The translations under genes and the position numbers were made by a program. Source: Leptospira johnsonii (GTDB lineage Bacteria > Spirochaetota > Leptospiria > Leptospirales > Leptospiraceae). From it: a stretch of 64,000 bases of DNA. The notes below the pieces were generated by a model. The model saw nothing but the letters and a program-made list of their open reading frames with translations, was not told the origin of the DNA and made no database searches. The stretch spans positions 62,001 to 126,000 of the forward strand of contig NZ_BFAY01000012.1 of NCBI RefSeq assembly GCF_003112675.1, written 5' to 3'. Positions 16,691-27,369 of the stretch are shown piece after piece (position 1 is the first letter of the stretch; each line of letters starts with the position of its first letter).

Positions 16691-18237
16691 GAATCGGTTC
16701 CCGAAAAAGTTCCCTCGCAAAATTACAGACCTGCCTCGTACAAGATCGATTGCGCGAATTGTATCCTGAGTTGGAGCTCCAACTTTTTTTCAAGGAAGCA
16801 AGCGGGGACCAAGACCTAAGCACTCCTCTCTGGAAAATGGGAAGCAGGGGTGTTTTTACCCAGGATTTAACTAAGGAACTAGTCCAAGGCAATGTGGATG
16901 TAGTCGTTCATTCCTATAAAGACTTGGATCTGGAAGGACACGAAGGCACGGAAATTTTAATGGTGCTGCCTCGTGCAGACCAAAGAGACGTTCTGCTTTT
17001 TAAAAGATCTTCTTACGAGAATCCTCCCAAAGAAATTAAGATCCATTCTTCTAGCCCAAGGAGAGAATATAATCTTTCTGCATTTCTTCCTACTGCACTC
17101 CCCTCTCGTCTCCAAAATTTACCGATCAGTTTTCATCCTGTAAGAGGTAATGTCCAGACCAGGCTTCGCAAATGGAAGGCGGATGCTGAGGTTTCCGGGC
17201 TTGTAGTTGCTAAGGCAGCATTGGATCGACTTTTATCCGAGAACTTCTCCTTCTCTTCTACGGAAGAATATTCCGAACTCAGAAAAGAGATCAGAACTTC
17301 GATCTCAAATGAACTTTTTATGGTTCTTCCTTTATCAAAAAATCCGAATGCACCTGCGCAAGGGGCGCTTGCGGCTGAGATCAGAAAGGGAGACGAAAAG
17401 ACTAAAAAACTTTTACTTCCGCTTTCTAATCCAAAGGAAGGAGAAGCGGTCTTAGAAGAGAGAAAAATTCTCTCTTATTTTGGCGGAGGTTGCCACCAAA
17501 AGATCGGAGTTTCCGTGATCTTAGGCGGGCCTTCCGATTTTCTGTTTGTTAGAGGAAAAACGGATTCGGGTTCCGAGTTAGACGCTTTTGACAGGTGGAG
17601 AGGAAAGGAATTACCTTTGCCTTCTTCCCTGGATCTTGTATTTCCGAAACCGAGACAGGGCTTTAGAATGAAACGTTCTCCTATCCAAACTTCTCTTCCG
17701 AAAGAAAAGTTTTGGTTTGTGTCCAGGGCGGATTCTTTGCCGAAGGATTGGGAATTGCCCGGTGTAGATACAATCTTTATCGTGGCAGGTGCAAAAACCT
17801 GGGAGAAGTTGGCATCTAGGGACGTATGGATAAACGGCTCCACGGACGGCTTAGGTGAAGAAGATGCAAAAGATATCGTTAGTTTTTACGAATCTAATCC
17901 TGACTTTATCAAACTCACTCATGAAGAAAGCGATATCATAGAAGGTGTTTGGAAAAGATTTGTAACTTATAAAGTGGATTTCGATTCGGAGCAACCGGAT
18001 CTTTCCGGGTATTCTCATTTTTTCTGGATGAGCGCTTCTCAATTTGATCGAGCTTATAAAAAAAATCCGGAAATCGGTTCCAGGATCCATTCTTGCGGGA
18101 CCGGAGCCACGTATAAATATATTAGAAAAACATTAGGTGAAGATGCGAAAATTTTCGCATTCCCGAACTTTGAATCCTGGGAAAGAACCTGCAAGGGAGA
18201 AGTCCCGGATTTCCTTACAAAAAGAGGTGCTGTATGA
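16675..18237 (+). CDS. hemCD: Porphobilinogen deaminase / uroporphyrinogen-III synthase fusion
   Basis: A 520-residue bifunctional protein. Residues 1-305 are HemC: RIGSRKSSLA at the start, HSYKDLD with catalytic Asp83, APAQGALAAEI, and GGGCHQKIGV whose Cys273 would carry the dipyrromethane cofactor. Residues 340-520 resemble HemD (FWMSASQFDRAY, SCGTGATYKYI), which closes the tetrapyrrole ring with inversion. The fused order fits a coupled two-step reaction from porphobilinogen to uroporphyrinogen III. Starts inside the hemA end and ends in an ATGA overlap with hemB. Confidence 0.92.
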   Translation: MSDFLRIGSRKSSLAKLQTCLVQDRLRELYPELELQLFFKEASGDQDLSTPLWKMGSRGVFTQDLTKELVQGNVDVVVHSYKDLDLEGHEGTEILMVLPRADQRDVLLFKRSSYENPPKEIKIHSSSPRREYNLSAFLPTALPSRLQNLPISFHPVRGNVQTRLRKWKADAEVSGLVVAKAALDRLLSENFSFSSTEEYSELRKEIRTSISNELFMVLPLSKNPNAPAQGALAAEIRKGDEKTKKLLLPLSNPKEGEAVLEERKILSYFGGGCHQKIGVSVILGGPSDFLFVRGKTDSGSELDAFDRWRGKELPLPSSLDLVFPKPRQGFRMKRSPIQTSLPKEKFWFVSRADSLPKDWELPGVDTIFIVAGAKTWEKLASRDVWINGSTDGLGEEDAKDIVSFYESNPDFIKLTHEESDIIEGVWKRFVTYKVDFDSEQPDLSGYSHFFWMSASQFDRAYKKNPEIGSRIHSCGTGATYKYIRKTLGEDAKIFAFPNFESWERTCKGEVPDFLTKRGAV

Positions 18238-19199
18238 GTTCCGAGAGTTTGTTGGGCCTGAGAAGAAACCGCCTCAACGCCCCGCTCAGAAATTTGGTGT
18301 CTTCGGAGAGTTTAAATCCTAAAAAACTGGTCCAGCCCATATTCGTGGCGGAAAGCCTGAAATCTCCCGAAAAAATGTCCTCTTTGCCCGGAGTATTCCG
18401 CGATACTAGCGAATCCATTCTTTCTCAGATTGAATCGGATGTAAAAAATGGGGTGGAACATTTCCTTCTATTCCTGGTCCCTGAGAAAAAATCGAATGAT
18501 TCTATCCCTAAATCGTTTTATAAAAATGTAATAGGAAATATTAAATCTAAATTCCCTGAAATTTTCCTTTGGGTGGATACATGTCTTTGTTCTTTGACCA
18601 CCCATGGGCATTGCGGACTTCTGGATCCGAAAGGTAGAATAGATAATATCAGTTCTGTCAAAAGACTTTCAGAACTTGCGCTTTGTTATGCAGAATCCGG
18701 CGCTGACGGAATCTCTCCTTCCGACATGATGGATGGAAGGATACGAAGTCACAGAAATATTCTGGACTCTAACGGATTTCAGCATGTTCCGATCATGAGT
18801 TATTCTACGAAATTCAAGAGTAATTTTTACGGTCCGTTCAGAGAAGCCGCCGAGTCCGCTCCCGGACATGGGGACCGATCTTCTTACCAGATAGATGTGA
18901 GAAACAGAGAAGATTCCATTCTTTCATCTTTGAGAGACACGGAAGAAGGCGCAGATCTTTTAATGGTTAAGCCTGGAATAACTTCCATAGATTTGATCTT
19001 GCCGATCAAAGAGCAAACTGGGCTGCCTGTGGGAGCTTACCAAGTGAGCGGTGAATATGCATCTATTGCAATGCTTGCAGAAAATGGATTTTGTAAATTT
19101 GAAGATGCTCTTAAGGAAACCTGGCAGGTGTTTTCCAGAGCAGGTGCATCTTATTTGATCACTTATGCGGCGAGAAGAGGAAAGGAGATTTTAAGCTGA
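18234..19199 (+). CDS. hemB: Delta-aminolevulinic acid dehydratase (porphobilinogen synthase)
   Basis: A 321-residue TIM-barrel enzyme joining two 5-aminolevulinate molecules. The zinc ligands are visible as Cys117, Cys119 and Cys127 ([12 protein letters not shown]), so this is a zinc-type enzyme. The Schiff-base lysines are Lys193 (YSTKFKS) and Lys246 (LMVKPG). [14 protein letters not shown] and YQVSGEYA are further hallmarks. Coupled by ATGA overlap to hemCD and by a one-base overlap to hemL. Confidence 0.96.
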   Translation: MSSESLLGLRRNRLNAPLRNLVSSESLNPKKLVQPIFVAESLKSPEKMSSLPGVFRDTSESILSQIESDVKNGVEHFLLFLVPEKKSNDSIPKSFYKNVIGNIKSKFPEIFLWVDTCLCSLTTHGHCGLLDPKGRIDNISSVKRLSELALCYAESGADGISPSDMMDGRIRSHRNILDSNGFQHVPIMSYSTKFKSNFYGPFREAAESAPGHGDRSSYQIDVRNREDSILSSLRDTEEGADLLMVKPGITSIDLILPIKEQTGLPVGAYQVSGEYASIAMLAENGFCKFEDALKETWQVFSRAGASYLITYAARRGKEILS

Positions 19200-20494
19200 T
19201 GTTTCCAAGTTCTAAGGAACTTTTTGAAAGAGCAAAAAAAGTAGCACCGGGTGGAGTACATTCTCCCGTTAGATCCTTTCGTTCCGTAGGGGGAGATCCT
19301 GTATTCTTCGAGTCTGGAAAAGGCGCAAGACTTACGGACGTTTCCGGAAAAGAATATATCGATTATTGTTTGAGTTTTGGGCCTTTGATCTTGGGCCATA
19401 GGGACGAAGACGTCCAAAAGATCGTTTCCGAAACCGCGGAACTTGCTTGGAGTTTCGGAGCTGCAGAGCCTTATTCTTTGGAACTTGCGGAATGGATCGT
19501 GTCCAGAATTCCTTGGGTAGAAAAGATCCGGTTCGTGAACAGTGGAACGGAAGCGGTAATGAGCGCATTACGTGTGGCTCGGGCGGCAACCGGTAGAGAT
19601 AAAATCCTCAAATTTGACGGATGTTATCATGGGCATTTGGATGCACTGCTCGTAAAGGCTGGCTCCGGGCTTGCAGGAGAATCTTCTTCAGATAGCGCCG
19701 GGATAGGTTCCGAGTTGATCAAAAATACTTTGGTACTTCCTTTGGACGACGAAAAATCTGTAGAGGAACTTTTTGCAAAGGAAGGCAAGAATATTGCCGC
19801 GTTAGTGATTGAGCCTTTGCCGGCAAATTACGGTTTATTAATACAAAGAAAAGAATTCTTATCCAAAATCGTTGAGATTGCAAGAAAGCACGGAAGTCTT
19901 GTGCTTTTCGACGAGGTGATCAGCGGTTTCAGAGTTGCTCTAACGGGAATGAGCGGAGAATTGGGAATTGCACCTGATCTTGTGACTTACGGAAAGATCA
20001 TCGGCGGAGGATTTCCAGTCGGAGCTTACGCAGGAAAGGCAGAATTACTAGATCTGGTCGCTCCTCAGGGACCTGTGTACCAAGCGGGGACTTTGAGCGC
20101 TAGCCCTTTTGGAATGAGAGCAGGTCTTGCCACATTAGAAAAATGTGAAAAAGAGAATGTGTATAATATTTTGGAAAATCGAACCAAGTCTTTTGTGTCC
20201 GGAATGGTCTCTATTTTAAGAGAGAGAGATCCGGAGGGAGATTGGGATTCGAGTATACATTCTTCTTTGTTTTGGTTCCATAAAAAATCGCCCTCCCCTA
20301 TCCGTACTGTGGATAAGATCCCTGCAGGTCATAAGGAAGGTTTTGCAAAAGTTTTTCATGCGCTTCTTTCGGAAGGAATTTACCTGGCTCCTTCAGGTTA
20401 CGAGGTCGGCTTTTTAAGCTACGCTCATTCTGACAAAATACTTTCCGAAACATTAGAGAAAGCGGATTCCGCATTAAAAAAATTGAAAGTATGA
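19199..20494 (+). CDS. hemL: Glutamate-1-semialdehyde 2,1-aminomutase
   Basis: A 431-residue PLP enzyme that makes 5-aminolevulinate from the HemA product. [10 protein letters not shown] opens the protein; [42 protein letters not shown] and [14 protein letters not shown] with PLP-lysine 266 are diagnostic. Length is normal. Start ATG shares its first base with the hemB stop. Followed by an ATGA overlap with the sensor kinase gene. Confidence 0.97.
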   Translation: MFPSSKELFERAKKVAPGGVHSPVRSFRSVGGDPVFFESGKGARLTDVSGKEYIDYCLSFGPLILGHRDEDVQKIVSETAELAWSFGAAEPYSLELAEWIVSRIPWVEKIRFVNSGTEAVMSALRVARAATGRDKILKFDGCYHGHLDALLVKAGSGLAGESSSDSAGIGSELIKNTLVLPLDDEKSVEELFAKEGKNIAALVIEPLPANYGLLIQRKEFLSKIVEIARKHGSLVLFDEVISGFRVALTGMSGELGIAPDLVTYGKIIGGGFPVGAYAGKAELLDLVAPQGPVYQAGTLSASPFGMRAGLATLEKCEKENVYNILENRTKSFVSGMVSILRERDPEGDWDSSIHSSLFWFHKKSPSPIRTVDKIPAGHKEGFAKVFHALLSEGIYLAPSGYEVGFLSYAHSDKILSETLEKADSALKKLKV

Positions 20495-21416
20495 AGGTCT
20501 TCGATTCCAAAAAGATTGTTTTGCCGGTTATCTGGGTTGTGACCACGGTCTCTCTCGGCGTCTGGTGGCTTTTTTTGGGGTTAAGGCAGAATAGAATGGC
20601 TACCGAGCTTGCATCTCGCCCGGGATATAGAATTGAAGATGATTTCTTGGATAAACTAGAAAGACAAAGTTCCATGATCAAAATGGAAGGCGCCTTCTTC
20701 TTGTTTTTGCTAGTAAGCGGCGGGGTTACCTTGGTTTGGCTTACCTTCCGAGAAGAAAAAAGAAATAAACTCATTCACGACTTTTTCTCTACAGTCACGC
20801 ATGAAATGAAAACTCCTTTGGCAAGTCTCAGATTGCAAGCCGAGAGCTTATTGGAAGAAGGTGTGGATGCGGGCAAAGATAAACTTCTTCATAGATTATT
20901 AAAAGACTCAGATCGGATAGAATCCCAGATGAATAAGGCACTGTATCTGGCCAGTCTCATGAGATCCGAAGGGTTATATTTAGAGGAGTTGGACCTCCGA
21001 CACTGGGAAGAAAGTCTAAGAGAAGAATGGTCCGAGTTGGACATCCAAACAGAATGGAGAGAAACCAAAGTGTTAGCGGATAGGAGAGCCTTAGAAAGTA
21101 TTTTTAGAAATCTTCTGGAAAACTCAGTGCAACACGGAGGAGCCACAAAGGTAAAAATAATTTCAGAACCTGTTTCCGGGAATAAGATCAGGTTCAAGTT
21201 CGAAGACAATGGAAAAGGGTTCTCAGGCGATTTTAAATTATTAGGAAGATTATTCTTAAGACATACTAGCACTAGTGGGACTGGAGTGGGATTGTATCTC
21301 GCCGAAAAGTTGGCCGGAAGAATGGGAGGAAATTTCTCCGTTCGGAATTCTGGATCGGGAGGATTTTTGGCGGAGCTCGTTCTTCCCTCTTATTCTTCTA
21401 AAGGGAGAAGCGACGT

Positions 21417-21420
<4 letters not shown>
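20491..21420 (+). CDS. hemK: Sensor histidine kinase of the haem operon (HemK of HemKR)
   Basis: A 309-residue kinase with two membrane helices (about 9-30 and 68-86) and only about 35 residues between them, so the sensing part is very small. Phosphoryl-accepting His104 is in [15 protein letters not shown]; the N box is [11 protein letters not shown]1 DNGKGF and G2 [11 protein letters not shown]. Its position inside the haem operon and next to the response regulator matches the Leptospira HemKR system known to control haem synthesis. Not related to the peptide-release-factor methylase also once called HemK. Confidence 0.88.
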
Positions 21421-22101
<681 letters not shown>

Positions 22102-22109
<8 letters not shown>

Positions 22110-23124
22110 TACTAGATTCCAAGCTGCGCTTAAACTGGAGCCACAAGTAACTCCTCCGATCTGGATGATGCGCCAGGCCGGCCGATATCATTGGCATTAC
22201 CAAAATTTAAGAAAAAAACATTCTTTCGAGGAGCTATGCAAGGTCCCTGAGCTTGCGGCGGAGGTTGCTTTCGGTCCGGTGGACGATTTTGATTTCGATA
22301 CTGCAATTTTATTTTCCGATATTCTTTTTCCTTTAGAGGCTTTCGGAATGGGTTTACGTTTCGGAGACGAAGGTCCTAAACTAGGTTGGCATCTTTCTAC
22401 ATTAGAAGATCTGAATAAATTCTATCCCCTGAAAGAAGCGGTGGAATTTATGGGATTCCAAAAAGAAGCAGTAATCCGTACCAGAAAAAGGATCCCAAAA
22501 GATAAATCCTTGATCGGATTTATTGGAGGGCCTTGGACCTTATTCTGTTATGCCACCCAGGGAAAACATGATGGAAATCTAATACTTCCTAAAGTTTCTA
22601 CGGAGTTGAGAGAAGGCTTTTACGAGAAGATCCTGGCATTATTAAAAGAAAATATACGTCTACAATTGGAAGGTGGGGCCGAGATCGTAATGATTTTTGA
22701 CACTGCAGCTGGAGATGCTTCTCCAGCATTCTTCCATGAGGCGATCTTGCCTTCTATCAAAGGTTTGGTGGAGGCGTTTCCTGGCAAGATCGGCTATTAT
22801 GCAAAAAATTTGGCTCCTGGTTCTTTACAATCTCTTAGGGACGTCTCCGGTCTTACAGGATTCGGAATGGATCATCGAACCGATATAGTCGAATTTTTAG
22901 GGAACGGCTCTCATTTTGTGCAGGGGAATTTTGACCAGGCATTGTTATTTATGGAGCCGGGAGAATTTAAGAAATATTTAAACCGTTGGATCAGGCCGTT
23001 TTTAGATCTCGCTCCGGAAAAAAGAGCGGGATGGGTCTGCGGTTTGGGACACGGGGTCCTGCCAAAAACCCCGGAAGCGAATATTAGAACTTTCGTAAAT
23101 ACAATCCGTGAGGCCTTTGTATGA
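22102..23124 (+). CDS. hemE: Uroporphyrinogen decarboxylase
   Basis: A 340-residue TIM-barrel enzyme that decarboxylates the four acetate side chains of uroporphyrinogen III. Signature PPIWMMRQAGRYHWHY lies near the N terminus; the substrate Asp is in AILFSDILFPLEAFG; FIGGPWTLFCYAT and CGLGHGVLPKTPEAN are conserved. Length is normal. Overlaps both neighbours, consistent with one polycistronic messenger. Confidence 0.96.
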
Positions 23125-24470
23125 ATTCCAAATCCGATCTGATCCGAAAATATGATGTTCCGGCGCCTAGATACACTAGTTATCCTACTGTTCCTTATTG
23201 GGAGGATAATCCTACCAGAGAAGAATGGATAGATGCGCTTCGCAGAAGGTTGGTTCCTGATGATTCTTCCGTGGCTTTGTATCTGCATATTCCATTTTGC
23301 GAAACACTCTGTTCCTTTTGTGGATGTAATACTTCTATCACTAAAAATCATTCCGTAGAAGATCCTTATATAGAAACTGTCCTGCAGGAATTTAGAAAAT
23401 ATCAAGAAGAACTTCCTGAACTGACCAAACGTGAGTTGAGAGAATTACATTTGGGAGGAGGATCTCCTACTTATCTTTCCGAATCCAATCTGGAAAGTTT
23501 ATTAAAGCCAATTTTAGATTCTTGGAATGTATCCGATTCTCCAGAATTCTCATTGGAAGTAGATCCAAGAAGGACCAGGCTTTCTCAACTTGAAGTTTTA
23601 GCAAAATACGGATTCAGAAGGATTAGCTTGGGAGTTCAGGATTTCGATCCGGAAGTGCAAAGATTGGTAAATCGCATCCAGCCTTATGAACTAACTGAAA
23701 CAATTACACAAGGCGCCCGCAAGTTAGGTTATCATTCCGTAAATTTTGATCTCATCTATGGGCTTCCTAAACAAACTAAGGAAAGTATGAAGGAGACGAT
23801 CCGAAAAACACTCGAGCTTAGACCGGATCGTATCGCATTCTACAGTTACGCTCACGTTCCTTGGATCAAGGCAGCGCAAAGATTGTTCACAGAGGATGAT
23901 CTTCCTAAGGGAGAAGAAAAAAGAGAACTCTATGAGATCGGAAGAGAACTCTTTTTAAGCGCGGGATATAAAGAAATTGGAATGGACCATTTTGCTTTAG
24001 AGTCTGATTCACTCTACGCCGCTTATCAGAACGGGAATCTTCATCGAAATTTTATGGGTTATACTACCAAATCCACCGACCTACTTTTGGGTTTAGGTGT
24101 GTCTGCAATTTCAGATAGTTGGGATTGTTTCTATCAGAACGAAAAGATCCTGAAAAAATACCAAAGAAGGATTTCGGAAAACGGGCAGGCAATACTCAGG
24201 GGACATAAATTAAATTCAGAAGATCTGGCTCAAAGAGAACTCATTCTAAAACTTTCTACTTTGGGAAAAGTAGAAGTTCCGGATCCGATTTTTGAAGAGG
24301 TTCGCCTCTATTTGACCAGTATGGAAGACGATAATTTAATAGAGTGGAAAGGAAAAACCCTTGTTTTGACGGACCTGGGAAAGCCTTTCTTAAGGAATGC
24401 GTGCACAGGTTTGGACATGCGTTTGAGAAGAAAAAGTCCTGAAACCAAGGTATTTTCCCAGTCTATTTGA
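23121..24470 (+). CDS. hemN: Oxygen-independent coproporphyrinogen-III oxidase
   Basis: A 449-residue radical-SAM enzyme. The cluster motif is HIPFCETLCSFCGC with Cys60, Cys64 and Cys67 plus the extra Cys69 found in true HemN. GGGSPTYLS, RISLGVQDF and NFDLIYGLPKQT follow. Length and the N-terminal YDVPAPRYTSYPTVPYW segment separate it from HemW-type proteins. Last gene of the overlapping haem cluster; 125 non-coding bases follow without a clear terminator. Confidence 0.96.
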   Translation: MNSKSDLIRKYDVPAPRYTSYPTVPYWEDNPTREEWIDALRRRLVPDDSSVALYLHIPFCETLCSFCGCNTSITKNHSVEDPYIETVLQEFRKYQEELPELTKRELRELHLGGGSPTYLSESNLESLLKPILDSWNVSDSPEFSLEVDPRRTRLSQLEVLAKYGFRRISLGVQDFDPEVQRLVNRIQPYELTETITQGARKLGYHSVNFDLIYGLPKQTKESMKETIRKTLELRPDRIAFYSYAHVPWIKAAQRLFTEDDLPKGEEKRELYEIGRELFLSAGYKEIGMDHFALESDSLYAAYQNGNLHRNFMGYTTKSTDLLLGLGVSAISDSWDCFYQNEKILKKYQRRISENGQAILRGHKLNSEDLAQRELILKLSTLGKVEVPDPIFEEVRLYLTSMEDDNLIEWKGKTLVLTDLGKPFLRNACTGLDMRLRRKSPETKVFSQSI

Positions 24471-24595
24471 CTCTCTTTCTGAAATATCCGGGTCCAATAG
24501 CTGTTTCTTCCCTTAGAAAGGACTCATTGGAAATTAATTTCTTTTCGTCCAATACTTTGGGGACTTTAGTGGCTTAACACTTTTTCGTTTTTGAA

Positions 24596-25561
24596 ATGTC
24601 ATTTATACATTTAAGAAAAATTATCCCGATCTTATTGATCGTTTTTGCTCCTATGGGGATCTTCCCTGTCACCGTTCTATTGAGGGAAGGTGGAAAAGTA
24701 AAAGGTGATATCATCACCCAAAATCAACATTCAGTCCTTCTTCAAACAGAATCAGGAAAACGTAAAGTAGATAAAGACCTGATCCTGAAAATACTTTTCC
24801 AAGATGTGAACGACGACGAAGAGGAGAAGATCCGTAAAGAGGAAGAAGACAAACTCGCCTCGGACAAAAAAGAACAAGAAGATAAAGAAGCTGCCCAAAG
24901 ACATTTAGAAGAAGAAAAACAAAAAGAAGAAGACTTAAAAAAACAAGCAGCAGCCGACGAAGAAGCTCGCCGCCAGGAAGAACTTCGTAAACAAGAAGCA
25001 AAACGTCCTCTAAACGCACTCATGAGATCCGCAGTCGTACCTGGCTGGGGACAATATTATACGGACAGAAAGTTTCAGTCCCTTCTTTACCCTACCCTAT
25101 TTGCCGCGGCCGCATTTGTGGCCTACGATAAGTTCAGGGTCTATAGAACTTCGGTAAGAGAATACGGAGACCTGGGAAATCCATACACTAGAGAAAGTCT
25201 AACGCTTGCTGCACTTGGTCAGGCCCAAGCGGCGGTTACCCCGTCTTTATCACCGCTAGATGCGTATTTAGCGAATCAATCCAGTCAAGTTCAGCTAAAG
25301 AGAGAAGAAGCCGACAAAAATTTTAGAGAATACCAGGGCGCCTTGTACGTGTTAGGCGGGATTTACATCCTAAACCTTATCGATTCCTATGTATTCGCAA
25401 ATTCTATCAAATCAGTAGTCCAGTTTTCAGACGGCCAAAGCAAGGGAATGGTATTATCCGCATTGCCTTCCAGCGTTGGTGCGGGAAGTGGATTTTCCAG
25501 CAATGGGACCTTCTCCGGAATGGAAACCAAATATACTATGGGTTACCGATTCGAGTTCTGA
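24596..25561 (+). CDS. Exported coiled-coil protein with DUF5683-like membrane domain
   Basis: A 321-residue protein: N-terminal signal or anchor helix (IIPILLIVFAPMGIFP), a small beta domain (LREGGKVKGDIITQ), about 80 residues of highly charged Glu/Lys/Gln-rich coiled coil (90-140), then RSAVVPGWGQYYTDRKFQS, the hallmark of the DUF5683 membrane domain, and two further hydrophobic segments. Function unknown. It stands between hemN and hemG on the same strand and may be read with them. Confidence 0.75.
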   Translation: MSFIHLRKIIPILLIVFAPMGIFPVTVLLREGGKVKGDIITQNQHSVLLQTESGKRKVDKDLILKILFQDVNDDEEEKIRKEEEDKLASDKKEQEDKEAAQRHLEEEKQKEEDLKKQAAADEEARRQEELRKQEAKRPLNALMRSAVVPGWGQYYTDRKFQSLLYPTLFAAAAFVAYDKFRVYRTSVREYGDLGNPYTRESLTLAALGQAQAAVTPSLSPLDAYLANQSSQVQLKREEADKNFREYQGALYVLGGIYILNLIDSYVFANSIKSVVQFSDGQSKGMVLSALPSSVGAGSGFSSNGTFSGMETKYTMGYRFEF

Positions 25562-25642
25562 TCTTGATAAAAACTTTTCTTCCTTTTGAAGGAAAATCTA
25601 GGATTTTATTGCCAATAGTTTCCATCCCATTACTTTGTATCC

Positions 25643-26947
25643 GTGGCGAAATGGGTTCCTGATCATATAGTAATCGGTGCAGGGTTTACCGGCCTTCTGC
25701 ATGCATTCCTTTCCTTAGAGAAAGGTGAGTCCGTATTAGTACTTGAAAAAAAGGAAAGTTCGGGGGGATTGATCCGTTCTGTCCGAACGGAATACGGAAT
25801 CGTAGAGACTGCGGCCAATGGAATCCTGAATTGTTGGGAACTGGAAAGCCTGGCTTCCCGTTTGGGATTGGACATTTTACTCTCCAGTACTGCATCTAAA
25901 AAACGTTATATATTTTCCGACGGAAAGATGAAAAGAATGCCTCTTTCTGTTTTCGAAATAATATCTCTCGCATTCTCTATATTGACCGTTCCTGCCCAAC
26001 CTCTCCCGGGTGAATCCATTTACCAATGGGGCAAAAGAGTATTAGGGGAAAAGGCGCTTAGTAAAGTATTAGAGCCTGCGTTAGGCGGCATATATGCCGG
26101 TGATCTGGATGCAATGTCTGCTGAACTTGTGCTCGGAAAATTTCTTCCGGAACAGGCTCCTCTTTGGAAAAACATTCTACATCTTCGAAATTCCAGAAAA
26201 GGAAAGCCGAAACTTCTCCCGGGCAGAAGAGGGACCGTAAGTTTTAGAGGAGGCCTCGGTACTTTACTTGGGGCCCTGGAAGCAAGAGTATCTTCTCAAG
26301 GAAAAATCAAATACAATCAGGATATTACTAGCTTAAAAGAATTGAGAGCGACTTATCCTAAATCCAAGATCACGATCGCGACAAATTTAGCGACTGCCTT
26401 GAAACTTTTAAAATCCGAATATAAAGAATTCAAATCCTACCAAGGAATGTTGGACACGTTACCGATCGTGAGTGTTACCCGTTTCGGGAAAGATTCCATC
26501 CTAAATGGAAAAAGAGGGTTTGGGATATTATTCCCTAAAGATCATAAAAGTTTTTCTTCCGAATTGGGGATCAGATCCAGAGGGATCTTATTTAACGATT
26601 TTATATTTCCCGGTAGGACCTCCGACGGGATCCATTCGGAAACTTTTATCATGGGTGGTGCAGGCGATAGAGAAATTTCCTCCAGAACGGAAGAGGAGAT
26701 CATCTCTGTGGTGGAAGCAGATCGCAAAAAATTATTCTCTGAAAGCGGGATTCCATTGAATCACTATGTGACTGTTTGGAAAGATGCTCTTCCGGTTTAT
26801 GGGCCCCAACTTTATGCTTTCAATCGTGACTTAGACAGAGTCCTTCCTCCCGAGATCAGAGTAGAAGGGAATTTTAGGAGTGGAATAGGTTTAAAATCCA
26901 TTTTAGGGCGGGCTTTCTCCCTTTATTATCCTGACCTTTCGGTCTGA
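25643..26947 (+). CDS. hemG: Protoporphyrinogen oxidase (HemY-type FAD enzyme)
   Basis: A 434-residue flavoprotein that oxidises protoporphyrinogen IX. The Rossmann motif VIGAGFTGLLHAFL is at the N terminus, followed by LEKKESSGGLIRSV; PALGGIYAGDLDAMSAEL is typical of the oxygen-dependent HemY class, and the C-terminal GNFRSGIGLKSILGRA binds the FAD end. The name hemG is used in Leptospira although the fold is HemY-like. The start is GTG at 25643; a nearby ATG is out of frame. Its stop abuts the convergent SRPBCC gene with no spacer. Confidence 0.88.
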   Translation: MAKWVPDHIVIGAGFTGLLHAFLSLEKGESVLVLEKKESSGGLIRSVRTEYGIVETAANGILNCWELESLASRLGLDILLSSTASKKRYIFSDGKMKRMPLSVFEIISLAFSILTVPAQPLPGESIYQWGKRVLGEKALSKVLEPALGGIYAGDLDAMSAELVLGKFLPEQAPLWKNILHLRNSRKGKPKLLPGRRGTVSFRGGLGTLLGALEARVSSQGKIKYNQDITSLKELRATYPKSKITIATNLATALKLLKSEYKEFKSYQGMLDTLPIVSVTRFGKDSILNGKRGFGILFPKDHKSFSSELGIRSRGILFNDFIFPGRTSDGIHSETFIMGGAGDREISSRTEEEIISVVEADRKKLFSESGIPLNHYVTVWKDALPVYGPQLYAFNRDLDRVLPPEIRVEGNFRSGIGLKSILGRAFSLYYPDLSV

Positions 26948-27364
26948 TTAGCGGGCGAATTTATTTATTAAAATTCCTTTAAGTTCCTCTAGATCTTTTT
27001 TGATCCAGTTGGAATCCTCTTCGAATTTTTCGGGAGTCATTCCTTCCGTTTGGAAAAGTGTAAAGATGAGTTCACTCCCCTCCCCGTTCTCTATGATCCT
27101 AAGAGGATTATAGGAAATATTTTCAGGGCTAAAGATCACGTAATGATCCAGGATCCCGTATGGGTTTTTGTCCGTAAATTTTGCTGTAAGTTTGCCCATA
27201 GGAGAATCTATGGACCATTCTCCGTTTCCTAAAGGAGAAATGGATTTGCATAAACCGGAGGCCCATTCCGGAAAATTTTTAGGTTCGGAAAGATATTCAT
27301 ACGCTGTCTTTTGGGCAACTGGGATAGTAACGCTAATATGTTTCGTATTCTTGGTATTAAGCAT
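26948..27364 (-). CDS. SRPBCC-family protein
   Basis: A 138-residue START-like (polyketide cyclase/AHSA1 superfamily) domain: beta strand VTIPVAQKTAYEYLSEPKNF with the helix NFPEWASG, a curved sheet with GEWSIDSPMGKLTAKF, and a long C-terminal helix. The family binds hydrophobic ligands; ligand unknown. Last gene of the minus-strand set with an ECF sigma factor and a DGPF protein, five bases after the sigma gene, so probably part of that regulon. Confidence 0.82.
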   Translation of the reverse strand: MLNTKNTKHISVTIPVAQKTAYEYLSEPKNFPEWASGLCKSISPLGNGEWSIDSPMGKLTAKFTDKNPYGILDHYVIFSPENISYNPLRIIENGEGSELIFTLFQTEGMTPEKFEEDSNWIKKDLEELKGILINKFAR

Positions 27365-27369
27365 GGTGT